Source: Planotetraspora phitsanulokensis (lineage in GTDB: Bacteria; Actinomycetota; Actinomycetes; Streptosporangiales; Streptosporangiaceae). From it: a stretch of DNA of 64,000 nucleotides. Below the pieces are notes generated by a model that was given only the letters and a program-made list of their open reading frames with translations, was not told where the DNA came from and searched no databases. The stretch lies in assembly GCF_016863295.1 (NCBI RefSeq), contig NZ_BOOP01000037.1, positions 62,001-126,000 on the forward strand. The letters run 5' to 3'. Position numbers and translations under genes: made by a program. Below, piece by piece: positions 43,708 through 52,123 of this stretch; positions within the stretch are counted from its first letter, which is position 1, and each line of letters starts with the position of its first letter.

Positions 43708-44691
43708 TCAGGGTCCGTACGAGCCGGGGCGGGGCCGCGAGCGGAAGGTGCGGCGGTAGGTGTCCGGAGGCACGCCGACCGTGCGGTTGAAGTGGCGGCG
43801 CAGCGTCGTGGCCGTGCCCATGCCAGTGGCCGCCGCGATGGCGTCGACGCCGTCGTCGGTGGTCTCCAGCAACTCCTGGGCGTGACGGATCCGCTGAGTC
43901 AGCAGCCATTGCAGCGGGGTCGTACCGGTCACCGACCTGAAGTGACGGCCCAGGTTGCGCGAGCTCATCCGCGCCTGGCGGGCCAGGTCCTCCACGGTCA
44001 GGGGATGGTCGAGCCGCTCGAGCACCCAGGGGAACAGTTCGGCGAGCGGGTGGTTGCCGGGGGCGGGCGCCGGGGTGGTGACGAACTGGGCCTGGCCGCC
44101 GTCCCGATGCGGCGGCACGACCAGGCGGCGCGCGACCGTGTTGGCGATCGACGAGCCGTGGTCGAGCCGGACGATGTGCAGGCACAGATCCATGGCGGCG
44201 GCCTTGCCCGCGGAGGTGAGCACGCTGCCGTTGTCCACGTAGAGGACGTCCGGGTCCACCGTCACCTGGGGGTAACGAGCGGCCAGGACCTCGGTGTGCG
44301 CCCAGTGCGTGGTCGCGCGCCTGCCGTCCAACAGACCGGCGGCGGCCAGCACGAACGCGCCCGTACAGAGGGAGGCCACGCGCGCACCCGCCTCATGGGC
44401 CGCGCGCACCGCGTCGACCAGGTCGTCGGGCGGCTCCACATCGAAGTCGGCCCAGCCCGGGACGATCACCGTGTCGGCGCGCGAGAGGTGGTCGAGGCCG
44501 TAGTCGGGCTCCAGCAGGAACCGGCCGGCCCGCACGGCGCCCGGACCGCAGACGACGAACCTGTACCAGGGGTCGGCCACGCTGGTCATGTCGGCCCCGA
44601 AGACCTCGTACGCCAAAGACAGCTCGAAATGCAGCATCCCGTCGGTGACGGCCAGCGCGACAGTGTCCACGTCCGGAATTGTACGGATCAT
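43708..44691 (-). CDS. GlxA-type AraC regulator with DJ-1/PfpI domain
   Basis: 327 aa. The N-terminal class-I glutamine amidotransferase-like domain (VPGWADFDVEPPDDLVDAVR, ARVASLCTGAFVLAAAGLLD with the Cys nucleophile elbow) precedes an AraC DNA-binding domain (MSSRNLGRHFRSVTGTTPLQ, ATTLRRHFNRTVGVPPDTYR). These act as transcription activators sensing small molecules. ATG at 44691 was chosen (GGAA upstream); GTG 44718 is in frame. It is divergent from the saccharopine-dehydrogenase-like gene, a likely target. Confidence 0.9.
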   Translation of the reverse strand: MIRTIPDVDTVALAVTDGMLHFELSLAYEVFGADMTSVADPWYRFVVCGPGAVRAGRFLLEPDYGLDHLSRADTVIVPGWADFDVEPPDDLVDAVRAAHEAGARVASLCTGAFVLAAAGLLDGRRATTHWAHTEVLAARYPQVTVDPDVLYVDNGSVLTSAGKAAAMDLCLHIVRLDHGSSIANTVARRLVVPPHRDGGQAQFVTTPAPAPGNHPLAELFPWVLERLDHPLTVEDLARQARMSSRNLGRHFRSVTGTTPLQWLLTQRIRHAQELLETTDDGVDAIAAATGMGTATTLRRHFNRTVGVPPDTYRRTFRSRPRPGSYGP

Positions 44692-44779
44692 GGCGTTCCG
44701 GACGCTCGCGGGAGACACCCGCCCTCATCAGGATGTACGTGACAGATCGCAGCAGATCATTTGAGCATGAGGAGAACCC

Positions 44780-45808
44780 ATGGGATCGGGGCTCACCGTA
44801 ACGGTGTTCGGCGCGTACGGGCACACCGGGCGCTTCGTGGTGGCTCAGTTGCGGGAACGCGGGTTCGTCCCGGTCCTCTCCGGACGCGACGCCGACAAGC
44901 TGAAGGTCCTGGCGTCAGAATCCGGACTGGACGCCCGCCCGGCGTCGGTCGACGACCCGGCCTCGCTCGACCGCGCGCTTGCCGGTGCGGCCGCCGTGAT
45001 CAACTGCGCCGGGCCCTTCGCCACCACGGCCGCCCCCGTGATCGAGGCCGCACTGCGCGCCGGGATCCCGTATGTGGATGTGGCTGCCGAGATCGAGGCC
45101 AACGCCGACACGTTCACGCACTTCACGGACCGAGCCCGCGCCGCGGGGGCGGTGATCGTCCCAGCGATGGCCTTCTACGGCGGCCTCGGCGACCTGCTGG
45201 TCACCACCGCGATGGGCGACTGGACGGCGGCCGACGAGGCGCACGTCGCGTACGGGCTGAGCAGTTGGCACCCCACCACCGGGACGCGGGCCGCGGGCGC
45301 GGTCTCCAGGCAGCGGCGGGACGGCCGACGCGTCCGTTACACGAACGGGCGACTGGAGTACCGCCACGACGACCTGCCGACCCTGGAGTGGCCCTTCCCC
45401 GACCCGATGGGTCCCCGGGCCGTCATCGGGGAGTTCACGATGGCCGACGTCGTCACCGTTCCCAGCCACCTGTCCATCCCCGAAGTCCGCACGTACATGA
45501 CGGTCGAGGCGGCCAGGGACCTGGCGGCCCCGGACACACCCGCACCGGCCGCGGCCGACGAGCACGGGCGGTCCGCGCAGACCTTCCTCGTCGACGTCGT
45601 GGTGCGTTCCGGCGGCATCGAACGGCGTGCTGTGGCGAAAGGCCGGGACATCTACGCCGTCACCGCGCCGCTCGCGGTGGAAGCGGTCGACCGCATCCTC
45701 ACGGGACGGACCAGAACGGTCGGCGTCGCCTCCGCAGGCGAACTCTTCGACGCGCCCGACTTCCTCCGGGCGCTTTCCCCGCACATTTCCGTGGAGCTGC
45801 ATCCGTAG
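44780..45808 (+). CDS. saccharopine dehydrogenase-like NAD(P)-binding protein
   Basis: 342 aa. Rossmann motif FGAYGHTGRFVVAQL, then VINCAGPFATTAAPVIEAAL and GIPYVDVAAEIEANADTFTH with PAMAFYGGLGDLLVTTAM, the layout of the trans-acting enoyl-reductase/saccharopine dehydrogenase-like family. The substrate is unknown. GAGGAG lies 7 nt before the ATG. It is divergent from the GlxA-type regulator. Confidence 0.87.
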   Translation: MGSGLTVTVFGAYGHTGRFVVAQLRERGFVPVLSGRDADKLKVLASESGLDARPASVDDPASLDRALAGAAAVINCAGPFATTAAPVIEAALRAGIPYVDVAAEIEANADTFTHFTDRARAAGAVIVPAMAFYGGLGDLLVTTAMGDWTAADEAHVAYGLSSWHPTTGTRAAGAVSRQRRDGRRVRYTNGRLEYRHDDLPTLEWPFPDPMGPRAVIGEFTMADVVTVPSHLSIPEVRTYMTVEAARDLAAPDTPAPAAADEHGRSAQTFLVDVVVRSGGIERRAVAKGRDIYAVTAPLAVEAVDRILTGRTRTVGVASAGELFDAPDFLRALSPHISVELHP

Positions 45809-45894
45809 CGGGCAGGCCAGTTGATCCCGCGAGTTGTGGCGTTCACTTGCATGGGGCTTTCGCATTCAAAGCGGCCGGACACTCAAGGCGAGAA

Positions 45895-46002
45895 GTGAGG
45901 ACGTGTGCCCGGCCGCGCGATCGCCCCATCAAGATCGCCATCGTCGGCGTCCTCGCCCCCGTGGGCGCGCTGTTGGTGCTGATCAACCTGCTCCTCGGCT
46001 GA
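45895..46002 (+). CDS. 35-aa single-span membrane peptide
   Basis: GTG at 45895 with AAGGCGAG upstream opens a frame encoding a basic head (VRTCARPRDRPIK) and one membrane helix (IAIVGVLAPVGALLVLINLL). The positive-inside rule puts the N-terminus in the cytoplasm. It lies in the gap before the HIT gene. Function unknown; small size limits certainty. Confidence 0.5.
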   Translation: MRTCARPRDRPIKIAIVGVLAPVGALLVLINLLLG

Positions 46003-46067
46003 AACTCTGCGCGGCATCAGCCGAGGCATCTGCTGAGCTCGCCGGGTCACGCCGGTACGATCTGCCC

Positions 46068-46544
46068 GTGAGTGCCGACTGGCGGGCAGACCGCATCGGA
46101 GCCGCGTTCAGGGGCGAGAATCCCACCGTTTTGACGCGGATGACGACAGGATTCGCGGTAATCGGGGACGTGCAATTCCTGCCCGGTTACTGCGTTCTCC
46201 TCATCGACGATCCCGCCGTCACACGGTTGTCTGACCTGCAGGTCCGACGCCGGATGGCGTACCTGACGGACATGGAACGACTGGCGGAGGCCGTCGAGCG
46301 CGTGTGCGGCCGAAGAGACCCTCGATTTCTCCGGGTCAATGTGGAGATTCTCGGAAACACCGACCCGTTTCTTCACGCGCACATCTGGCCTCGCTATGCA
46401 TGGGAGCCGGAAGAGATCGTCAAGAAGCCGGTGTGGCTCTACCCGCCCGGCCGCTGGCGCGACCCGGCCTACGCCCTCGGCCCGGAACACGATGATCTGC
46501 GCACCGAACTGACCACGGAGTTGAAGAAACTCATGGCGCCCTGA
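46068..46544 (+). CDS. HIT-family hydrolase
   Basis: 158 aa. NVEILGNTDPFLHAHIWPRY carries the histidine triad region as HAHIW (H103, H105), preceded by FLPGYCVLLIDDPAVTRLSD. HIT proteins hydrolyse nucleotide phosphoramidates or dinucleoside polyphosphates. The third position of the HxHxH motif is Trp, a variation shared by some actinomycete members. GTG 46068 follows TACGAT by 6 nt, suggesting a leaderless mRNA. Confidence 0.85.
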   Translation: MSADWRADRIGAAFRGENPTVLTRMTTGFAVIGDVQFLPGYCVLLIDDPAVTRLSDLQVRRRMAYLTDMERLAEAVERVCGRRDPRFLRVNVEILGNTDPFLHAHIWPRYAWEPEEIVKKPVWLYPPGRWRDPAYALGPEHDDLRTELTTELKKLMAP

Positions 46545-46598
46545 TTCGAGTGCATGGTTCGCCCCTCGCTGAAACGTCACCCGCCTAGCGTTCCGGGA

Positions 46599-47675
46599 AT
46601 GACGAAAGACCCCCTCGTGATCACACGGCACGCCGACGTCCGGGCAGTGTTGTCCGATCCGCGCTTCGAGGTGCCCGCGGTCGCACCCGCGACGGACGGC
46701 ACCCACGGCATGGCCTGGCTCCGCGGAGCGGTGAGCCGGTTCAGCAACGGCGCCGAGCACGCCCGGCGCAGGTCACATGCGGTCGGACTGCTGTCGGCGA
46801 TCGACGTCGCCACATTGCGCGGGGACGCGTTCGACCTGGCCTCCGCCGAGTTGGCCTCGCCTGAGCCGTCCACGCCGTCCGGGTCGAGTGGGCCGGAGGT
46901 CGTCGACGTGATGGCTCGGCTCGCCCGGCGCGTACCGGTCAGGGTCCTCGCGACGCACCTGGGCGTCACTCCGGAGCGCAGGGAGGACGCCGTCGGCGCT
47001 GTCATCACGATGGCCGCCGCCTACCATCCCCGGCCGGATCCGGCCCCACCCGCTCCCGAATCCGAGGAGCAGGCCGACCGTGCCGTGGCCGTGCTGGCGG
47101 ATCTGCTCGGCTGTCCGGACCTGGAGCGGCTCGCGGCCGTGGCGGCGTTGCTGATCCAGGCGTGCGACGCCACGGCGGGCCTGATCGGCAACGCCCTCAA
47201 CCTGCTGACACGACTGCCGCACGCCGCCATCGCCGACCGGCCGGCCGAGGCGATCCTCCTGGAGACGCTCCGCCACGACCCTCCCGTACGGCTGACGCGC
47301 CGGGTGGCCGTATCGGACACGACGGCGGGGGGAGTGGCCGTCCCGGTTGGCACCGTGGTCGTGCTCGACCTCGCGACGGCCAACCGTGATCCCGGCGTGT
47401 TCCACGACCCCCACCGGTTCGACCCCGATCGGCGAGACGGGAGTGAGGACGGCTGTCCGCATCTCGGATTCGGAGCCGGAGTCCGGCCATGTCCCGGCGA
47501 CGCGGCCGCCGTCGCCCTGGCGGCGGGAGTGGTCGATGCCGCGGCCGGCTGGATGCTCGTCAAATCGGAGATCCACTACGAGCCGTCAGCCAACCTCAGG
47601 GTCCCCGCACGTCTTGATCTGCGGCGACCGGATTCCGGGAAAAATCAGCTGACTGACCTTCATGATCAGGTTTGA
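46599..47675 (+). CDS. cytochrome P450
   Basis: 358 aa, a little short for a ~400-aa family. The haem-ligand loop FGAGVRPCPGD (C298), the ExxR helix ETLRHDPPVRLTRR, and the meander region FHDPHRFDPDR are intact. The I helix reads QACDATAGLIGN, an unusual version of AGxDT. The N-terminus lacks the usual first ~40 residues (proline-rich entry), which may be natural or reflect a mis-set start. The ATG follows TAGCGT by 7 nt. No ferredoxin neighbour is present, so the redox partner is elsewhere. Confidence 0.88.
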   Translation: MTKDPLVITRHADVRAVLSDPRFEVPAVAPATDGTHGMAWLRGAVSRFSNGAEHARRRSHAVGLLSAIDVATLRGDAFDLASAELASPEPSTPSGSSGPEVVDVMARLARRVPVRVLATHLGVTPERREDAVGAVITMAAAYHPRPDPAPPAPESEEQADRAVAVLADLLGCPDLERLAAVAALLIQACDATAGLIGNALNLLTRLPHAAIADRPAEAILLETLRHDPPVRLTRRVAVSDTTAGGVAVPVGTVVVLDLATANRDPGVFHDPHRFDPDRRDGSEDGCPHLGFGAGVRPCPGDAAAVALAAGVVDAAAGWMLVKSEIHYEPSANLRVPARLDLRRPDSGKNQLTDLHDQV

Positions 47676-47813
47676 CGCGGACTTTACCGGTGATCGAGAT
47701 AGGTGTGAACGTTCGGCGACCAAACTGTGACCTAACCGGTCCTGAAATTGCACATATCTACGGCTACCCCTAATAAGGTCTTGTGAGCACTTTGCGCCCA
47801 TGGGGGAGAAGTT

Positions 47814-49019
47814 GTGACGAGCACTCACACCCGGTCTAAGTTGCCCATCGCCGGGGTCGCCGTGGCCATGGTCACGGCATTGGCAGCATGTTCCAGTGGG
47901 TCGGGGTCGGGCTCCGCCTTGTCGCCGGGGGGCGACGGTGGCGAGTCCACGCCGGCTAAGCCGGTACCGACCATCAAGATCAATCCGGTCAAGGGCACCG
48001 CGAAGGTGCGCCCGGACAAGTCCGTGGTCGTCACCGCCGACAACGGTTCTCTTGAAGAGGTCGTCGTCGAGTCCAACGGTGTTCCGCTCGAGGGGGAGTT
48101 CGACGCGGATCGCACCAAGTGGACGTCGAAGGGGCCGTTGAAGCCGTCGAGCAAGTACACCGTGTCGGCCAAGGCCACCGGTGAGGGTGGTCCCGCCGAG
48201 GTGACCAGCCAGTTCAGCACGCTGAAGCCCAAGTTTCCCCTTGCGGTCGCCGACATCACCCCTGGGGTGAAGGGGGAGACGGTGGGCGTCGGCATGCCGA
48301 TCATGGTGACCTTCAACCAGTCGGTGACCGACAAGGCGTCCGTCGAGAAGGCGCTCAAGGTCAAGGCCGAGAAGCCGGTCGACGGAGCGTGGCGCTGGAT
48401 GAGCGCCAAGCAGGTGATCTACCGCCCCGCCAAGTACTGGCCCGCTCACCAGCAGGTGAAGTTCACCGCGAACCTCGCGGGCGTGCGCGGCGGCAAGGAC
48501 ATGTACGGCGTCAAGAACTCCAGCGCCACCATCAACATCGGCGCGGCCTTGATCAGCACCGTCAACGTGAAGACGCACATGATGTACGTCAAGAAGGATG
48601 GCAAGACCATCCAGACGATGAAGATCAGCGCCGGCAAGGGTGACACGCGCGAGTACACCACGACGAGCGGCGTCCACCTGACCATGGAGCGGGCGAACCC
48701 GGTCACGATGATCTCTCCGGGCAAGAAGGAGGGCGACCCGGGCTACTACAAGGAGGTCGTGAACTACGCCGTCCGCATCTCCAACAGCGGCGAGTATGTT
48801 CACAGCGCTCCTTGGTCGGTCGGCTCGCAGGGCTACGCCAACGTCAGCCACGGATGCGTGAACGCCAGCCCGGGGCAGGCGAAGTGGTTCTACGACAACT
48901 TCCACCGCGGCGACGTCGTCAAGATCACCGGCACCAGCCGCATCCTGGAGTCGTGGAACGGCTGGGGCTTCTGGCAGATGTCGTTCAAGGAATGGGAGAA
49001 GGGCAGCGCGCTCAAGTAA
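47814..49019 (+). CDS. L,D-transpeptidase lipoprotein
   Basis: 401 aa. A lipobox signal (VAMVTALAAC, lipidated C26) is followed by a Ser/Gly linker, two Ig-like domains (about 50-245) and a YkuD catalytic domain with HSAPWSVGSQ and VSHGCVN (H346, C348). It makes 3-3 cross-links in peptidoglycan at the outer membrane face, like mycobacterial LdtMt2. The GTG has GGGGGAG upstream. It is followed by a palindromic terminator; no operon partner. Confidence 0.93.
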   Translation: MTSTHTRSKLPIAGVAVAMVTALAACSSGSGSGSALSPGGDGGESTPAKPVPTIKINPVKGTAKVRPDKSVVVTADNGSLEEVVVESNGVPLEGEFDADRTKWTSKGPLKPSSKYTVSAKATGEGGPAEVTSQFSTLKPKFPLAVADITPGVKGETVGVGMPIMVTFNQSVTDKASVEKALKVKAEKPVDGAWRWMSAKQVIYRPAKYWPAHQQVKFTANLAGVRGGKDMYGVKNSSATINIGAALISTVNVKTHMMYVKKDGKTIQTMKISAGKGDTREYTTTSGVHLTMERANPVTMISPGKKEGDPGYYKEVVNYAVRISNSGEYVHSAPWSVGSQGYANVSHGCVNASPGQAKWFYDNFHRGDVVKITGTSRILESWNGWGFWQMSFKEWEKGSALK

Positions 49020-49042
49020 GAGCGCCTCTTCGACAGTGAATC

Positions 49043-49090
49043 GGCAGTGAAAAGGCCCTCCGGCGATCGCCGGAGGGCCTTTTCACTGCC
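49043..49090. terminator. 48-bp perfect palindrome, bidirectional terminator
   Basis: 24-bp arms without mismatch or loop, centred on GATC at 49065-49068, with AAAAGGCCCTCC on one side and GGAGGGCCTTTT on the other. It separates the convergent L,D-transpeptidase gene and a 59-aa membrane protein gene, and has T-tracts for both directions. Confidence 0.9.
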
Positions 49091-49095
49091 CGGAC

Positions 49096-49275
49096 CTACT
49101 GGATTCCCGACTTCATCAGCACGAACGCTCCCACAATCTTGAGAACGATCAGCCCGATGACGACGCAGAAGACGATCAGCGCCGGGCGGTGCTCGAAGTG
49201 CTTGCCTTCTTTGAGGGGCGGGCGCTTGGCGACCCGCTCCGCGATGCGCTCTTCGATCGGCTTGCGGTGGAACAT
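49096..49275 (-). CDS. 59-aa small membrane protein
   Basis: Frame from ATG 49275 to TAG 49096: a basic, soluble head (MFHRKPIEERIAERVAKRPP) and a C-terminal membrane helix (ALIVFCVVIGLIVLKIVGAF). Codon usage (high GC3) is like that of real genes and the stop lies just before the palindromic terminator, supporting expression. A GATAAC -10-like box lies 12 nt upstream of ATG. Function unknown. Confidence 0.75.
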   Translation of the reverse strand: MFHRKPIEERIAERVAKRPPLKEGKHFEHRPALIVFCVVIGLIVLKIVGAFVLMKSGIQ

Positions 49276-49309
49276 GCGGACAAGGTTATCGGTGCCACCG
49301 GCCGGGGCC

Positions 49310-50077
49310 TCATGCGCCCGACAGGCCTAGCCGTACGGCCCGGGCCAGTGGCGTGGACTCGCCCGCGCTCAAGGACTCGACCAGGCTGAACGGTATCTGC
49401 GACATGAAGCGCGGCCGCGTGCCGTGGTGTGGCTGCGCGGCGTGGACCAGGAACGGGTGGCACAGGTAGGCGTCACCGGGAAGGCCTGTGGCGAGGGCCA
49501 GTGGCCGGTCCGCGCCGGCCGCGTCCATGATGGGACCGGTCTCCTGGAAGGGCAGCCCGCGCTCGCCGTACGGCTCGAGCACGCGGGCCGTCTCGAGGTG
49601 GGAACCCACCCGGATCCTGGTGGGGGCGTCCTGCTCGGTCACCTCGGAGTAGAGCAGGAGCACGAGCATGGTGCGCGGCCTGGCCGAGATGATCCCCCAG
49701 GCGTTGTCCGGGCCGGGATGGTTCTGGTCGATGTGCCAGCCGGTGTCCCCGGCGTCCTCCGGATGCGGGAAGCGGATCGGCATCATGCCGACGCTTCCCC
49801 TCGGGTACCAGGCGCCCTCGCCTGCGATCTGATTCAGCGCGGCAGTGAGCCGCGGGCTGCGGGCGGCCTCCCCGAACGGGCCCTGCCCCGTCTCGTCGGT
49901 CACCCAGATCACCGGCTTGGTCCACTCCGACGGCCGGTCCGGAGACAGCCCCATCCGTTCCCAGAGCGACTCCCGGATGCGGTCGCCCACGCTACGCGGG
50001 AAGGCCTCCTCCACCTTGAGGAACCCCTCCGTCACGAACCTCTCGACGTCGACCGTCGTCTCCTCCACCATGCCCAT
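49310..50077 (-). CDS. phytanoyl-CoA dioxygenase (PhyH)-like protein
   Basis: 255 aa. A double-stranded beta-helix Fe(II)/2-oxoglutarate oxygenase fold with WHID (H115, D117), a distal LVHAAQPHHGTRPRFM (H212) and the 2-oxoglutarate Arg nearby. These enzymes hydroxylate lipids or secondary metabolites. The ATG at 50077 stands 7 nt after TAGCGT (leaderless); a second ATG two codons on is possible. It stands alone. Confidence 0.87.
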   Translation of the reverse strand: MGMVEETTVDVERFVTEGFLKVEEAFPRSVGDRIRESLWERMGLSPDRPSEWTKPVIWVTDETGQGPFGEAARSPRLTAALNQIAGEGAWYPRGSVGMMPIRFPHPEDAGDTGWHIDQNHPGPDNAWGIISARPRTMLVLLLYSEVTEQDAPTRIRVGSHLETARVLEPYGERGLPFQETGPIMDAAGADRPLALATGLPGDAYLCHPFLVHAAQPHHGTRPRFMSQIPFSLVESLSAGESTPLARAVRLGLSGA

Positions 50078-50279
50078 GCCACGAACGCTAACGATCCCGT
50101 GCCGCCGACGTCTCCTCATTTTTCCGGCCGTCGGGCCCAACGGCCGGCGCGGGGGGTGCGGGGGCGTTCGCGGATGAGTGGAATCAACGGCTTCGCGATG
50201 TCCGACAGCCGTTCGGAACCATCCCACTTCATGTGGTTCGCCTTGCGGCGGTTCGGACTGCGACTGGCTGACGAGCCGG

Positions 50280-51251
50280 CTATACCGGCTGGTTCACCTC
50301 CTTCAGGATGGGCAGGCCGGACAGCTTTCGCTGCTTGAGGTCTTCGTGTGCTTGACGTGCCTCCTCGAACGCGTAGCGGGAAATCTTCAGGTCGTTGAAG
50401 AGTCCGCCGCGGATTGCCGCGAACAGCTCCGAGATGGTCTTGTGGTCTGTCGAGGGGTCGACATACTGAGGCGTGCTCCCGCCGACCAGTCGGATTCCAC
50501 GCTTGCCCTGGAGCGATGCGTAGTGCCGCGGTGGGCCGGAGGCGGCACCGATGGTGACGATCGTCCCGCCGTCACGGACGGCCTGTGCGGACAACTCGGC
50601 GGTCGCCTGGCCCACGAGGTCGTACACGACGTCCACGCCGTTGGCTGCCACCTCTCGCACCGCTCCGAGGAAGTCAGGGTCCGCAGCATGCAGCGCGTGG
50701 TCGGAGCCGGCCCGCACCTGGGGCGACTTCTCTTTCGAGCCGGCCACTCCGATGACTGTCGCCCCCATGTCTTTCGCCCAGCGCGAGAGGATGGAGCCGA
50801 CCCCGCCGGAGGCCCCCTGGACCAGGATGACTTCACCGGGCCGGACATGATGCAACGCCCTGATTCCCATCCAGGCGGTCAATCCCTTGGCCAGGAACGC
50901 GGCCGCCTGGTCTGTTCCGATGTCTTCCGGAATCGGGATGAGCGACTCTGCGGCGATGAGGCGTTCGGTCGAGTAGGCGCCCATCGAGAAGAAATAGCCG
51001 ACGCGGTCACCGGGGGAGTGGCGCTTCACTCCGGGGCCGACGGATTGGATGACGCCCGCGCCTTCGACGCCGAGTACGGCAGGAAGCGGGGTGCCGAACT
51101 GCCCCTCCCGCATGATGGCGTCAACGGCGTTCACCCCGATCGCGTACTGCCGGAGGAGTACCTGACCCGGGCCGGGTTCACCGGTATCGCTGGTCTCGAC
51201 ACGGAGGACCGAGGGGCCTCCGTAGTCATGCATTCTGATCACACGTGCCAT
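50280..51251 (-). CDS. zinc-free quinone oxidoreductase / MDR-family protein
   Basis: 323 aa. GroES-like N-terminus, Rossmann domain with ILVQGASGGVGSILSRWAKD, and FLAKGLTAWMGIRALHHVRP, as in NADPH:quinone oxidoreductases (QOR). The zinc ligands of alcohol dehydrogenases are absent. ATG 51251 has GGAGG 7 nt upstream. It is divergent from a TetR gene that probably regulates it. Confidence 0.92.
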   Translation of the reverse strand: MARVIRMHDYGGPSVLRVETSDTGEPGPGQVLLRQYAIGVNAVDAIMREGQFGTPLPAVLGVEGAGVIQSVGPGVKRHSPGDRVGYFFSMGAYSTERLIAAESLIPIPEDIGTDQAAAFLAKGLTAWMGIRALHHVRPGEVILVQGASGGVGSILSRWAKDMGATVIGVAGSKEKSPQVRAGSDHALHAADPDFLGAVREVAANGVDVVYDLVGQATAELSAQAVRDGGTIVTIGAASGPPRHYASLQGKRGIRLVGGSTPQYVDPSTDHKTISELFAAIRGGLFNDLKISRYAFEEARQAHEDLKQRKLSGLPILKEVNQPV

Positions 51252-51495
51252 GAGGATGCCTCCGATGGAAATGAGCCGCTTGAACCGCTGCGGCGCGTGT
51301 ACCGACTGAGTGCAGTCGTGTACCGGGACGGCGGAAGGTCCGGGAGTTATACGGCCGCAGCACGCGTGTACAGCTACCGGACGCACGACTCGCCGTGGCG
51401 TGCCTGCCGGCCCCAGAGCCTCAGCCGGGGTGACGGGGTGACGCTTATGCGTCCATCCCGCCGACATAGACGAAGCCCTCGACCGCGCCCTCGAC

Positions 51496-52017
51496 GTGTT
51501 CTGGGAACACGGCTACGAGGGCACATCCCTCGCGCAGCTCACTGCTGCGATGGGAGTGGGCCGGTCGTCGATGTATGCGACCTTCGGCTCGAAGGACGAG
51601 CTCTTCCGGCAAGTTCTCGACCGCTATTACCGCGGAGACGCCGCCTACACGGTCGCCGCTCTGGAGGAGCCCACGGTCCGGGATGTGGCCCGGGAGTACC
51701 TCCACCGCAACGTGGACGCCATCACCAGCCCCAGCCATCCACAGGGGTGCCTCGTGGTGGGAAGCGCGCTACGCTGCGGCCCGGAAAACTCCGCCATCGC
51801 GGCCGACCTGGCCGAACGCCGGCGCATGACAACGCAGCTGCTTCAGGACCGCTTCGAGCAGGGTCACCGCGACGGCGACACCAGCGTCGGTCTCGCCCCG
51901 GCGGAACTCGCTCAATACATCTCCACCATCAGCGAAGGGCTGTCCGTCCGGGCGGCCACCGGAGTCCGCCGAGAAGAACTTCACGCCATCGTCGACATCG
52001 CTCTGCGAATCGTGTAG
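51496..52017 (+). CDS. TetR-family regulator, 5' end apparently frameshifted
   Basis: 173 aa in the readable frame, starting at GTG 51496 (VFWEHGYEGTSLAQLTAAMG, RSSMYATFGSKDELFRQVL). Upstream in the same frame the codons IDEALDRALD continue the first HTH helix but have no start codon; the matching ATG at 51447 is in another frame, offset by 1 nt (near CCCGCCGAC). Either one base is extra, from mutation or sequencing error, or the protein starts at GTG and lacks most of helix 1. It is divergent from the QOR gene. Confidence 0.8.
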   Translation: MFWEHGYEGTSLAQLTAAMGVGRSSMYATFGSKDELFRQVLDRYYRGDAAYTVAALEEPTVRDVAREYLHRNVDAITSPSHPQGCLVVGSALRCGPENSAIAADLAERRRMTTQLLQDRFEQGHRDGDTSVGLAPAELAQYISTISEGLSVRAATGVRREELHAIVDIALRIV

Positions 52018-52064
52018 CGCTCTGCGCCGGGGCCGGGAGGGGAACTGGCAGCCCGGCCCCGGCA

Positions 52065-52103
52065 GCGGGCTCCGGTAGCGGGCTCCGGTAGCGGGCTCCG
52101 GTA
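52065..52103. repeat. three tandem 13-bp repeats
   Basis: GCGGGCTCCGGTA is repeated three times exactly (52065-52077, 52078-52090, 52091-52103) in the short gap between the TetR and radical SAM stops. Confidence 0.9.
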
Positions 52104-52123
52104 GCGGGGCCCGGCAGCAGGGC

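Noticed and set aside
44761-45894. Arg-rich frame continuing into the 35-aa membrane peptide
   Set aside because: The upstream part is a shadow of the saccharopine dehydrogenase-like gene; only the segment from GTG 45895 has its own ribosome site.
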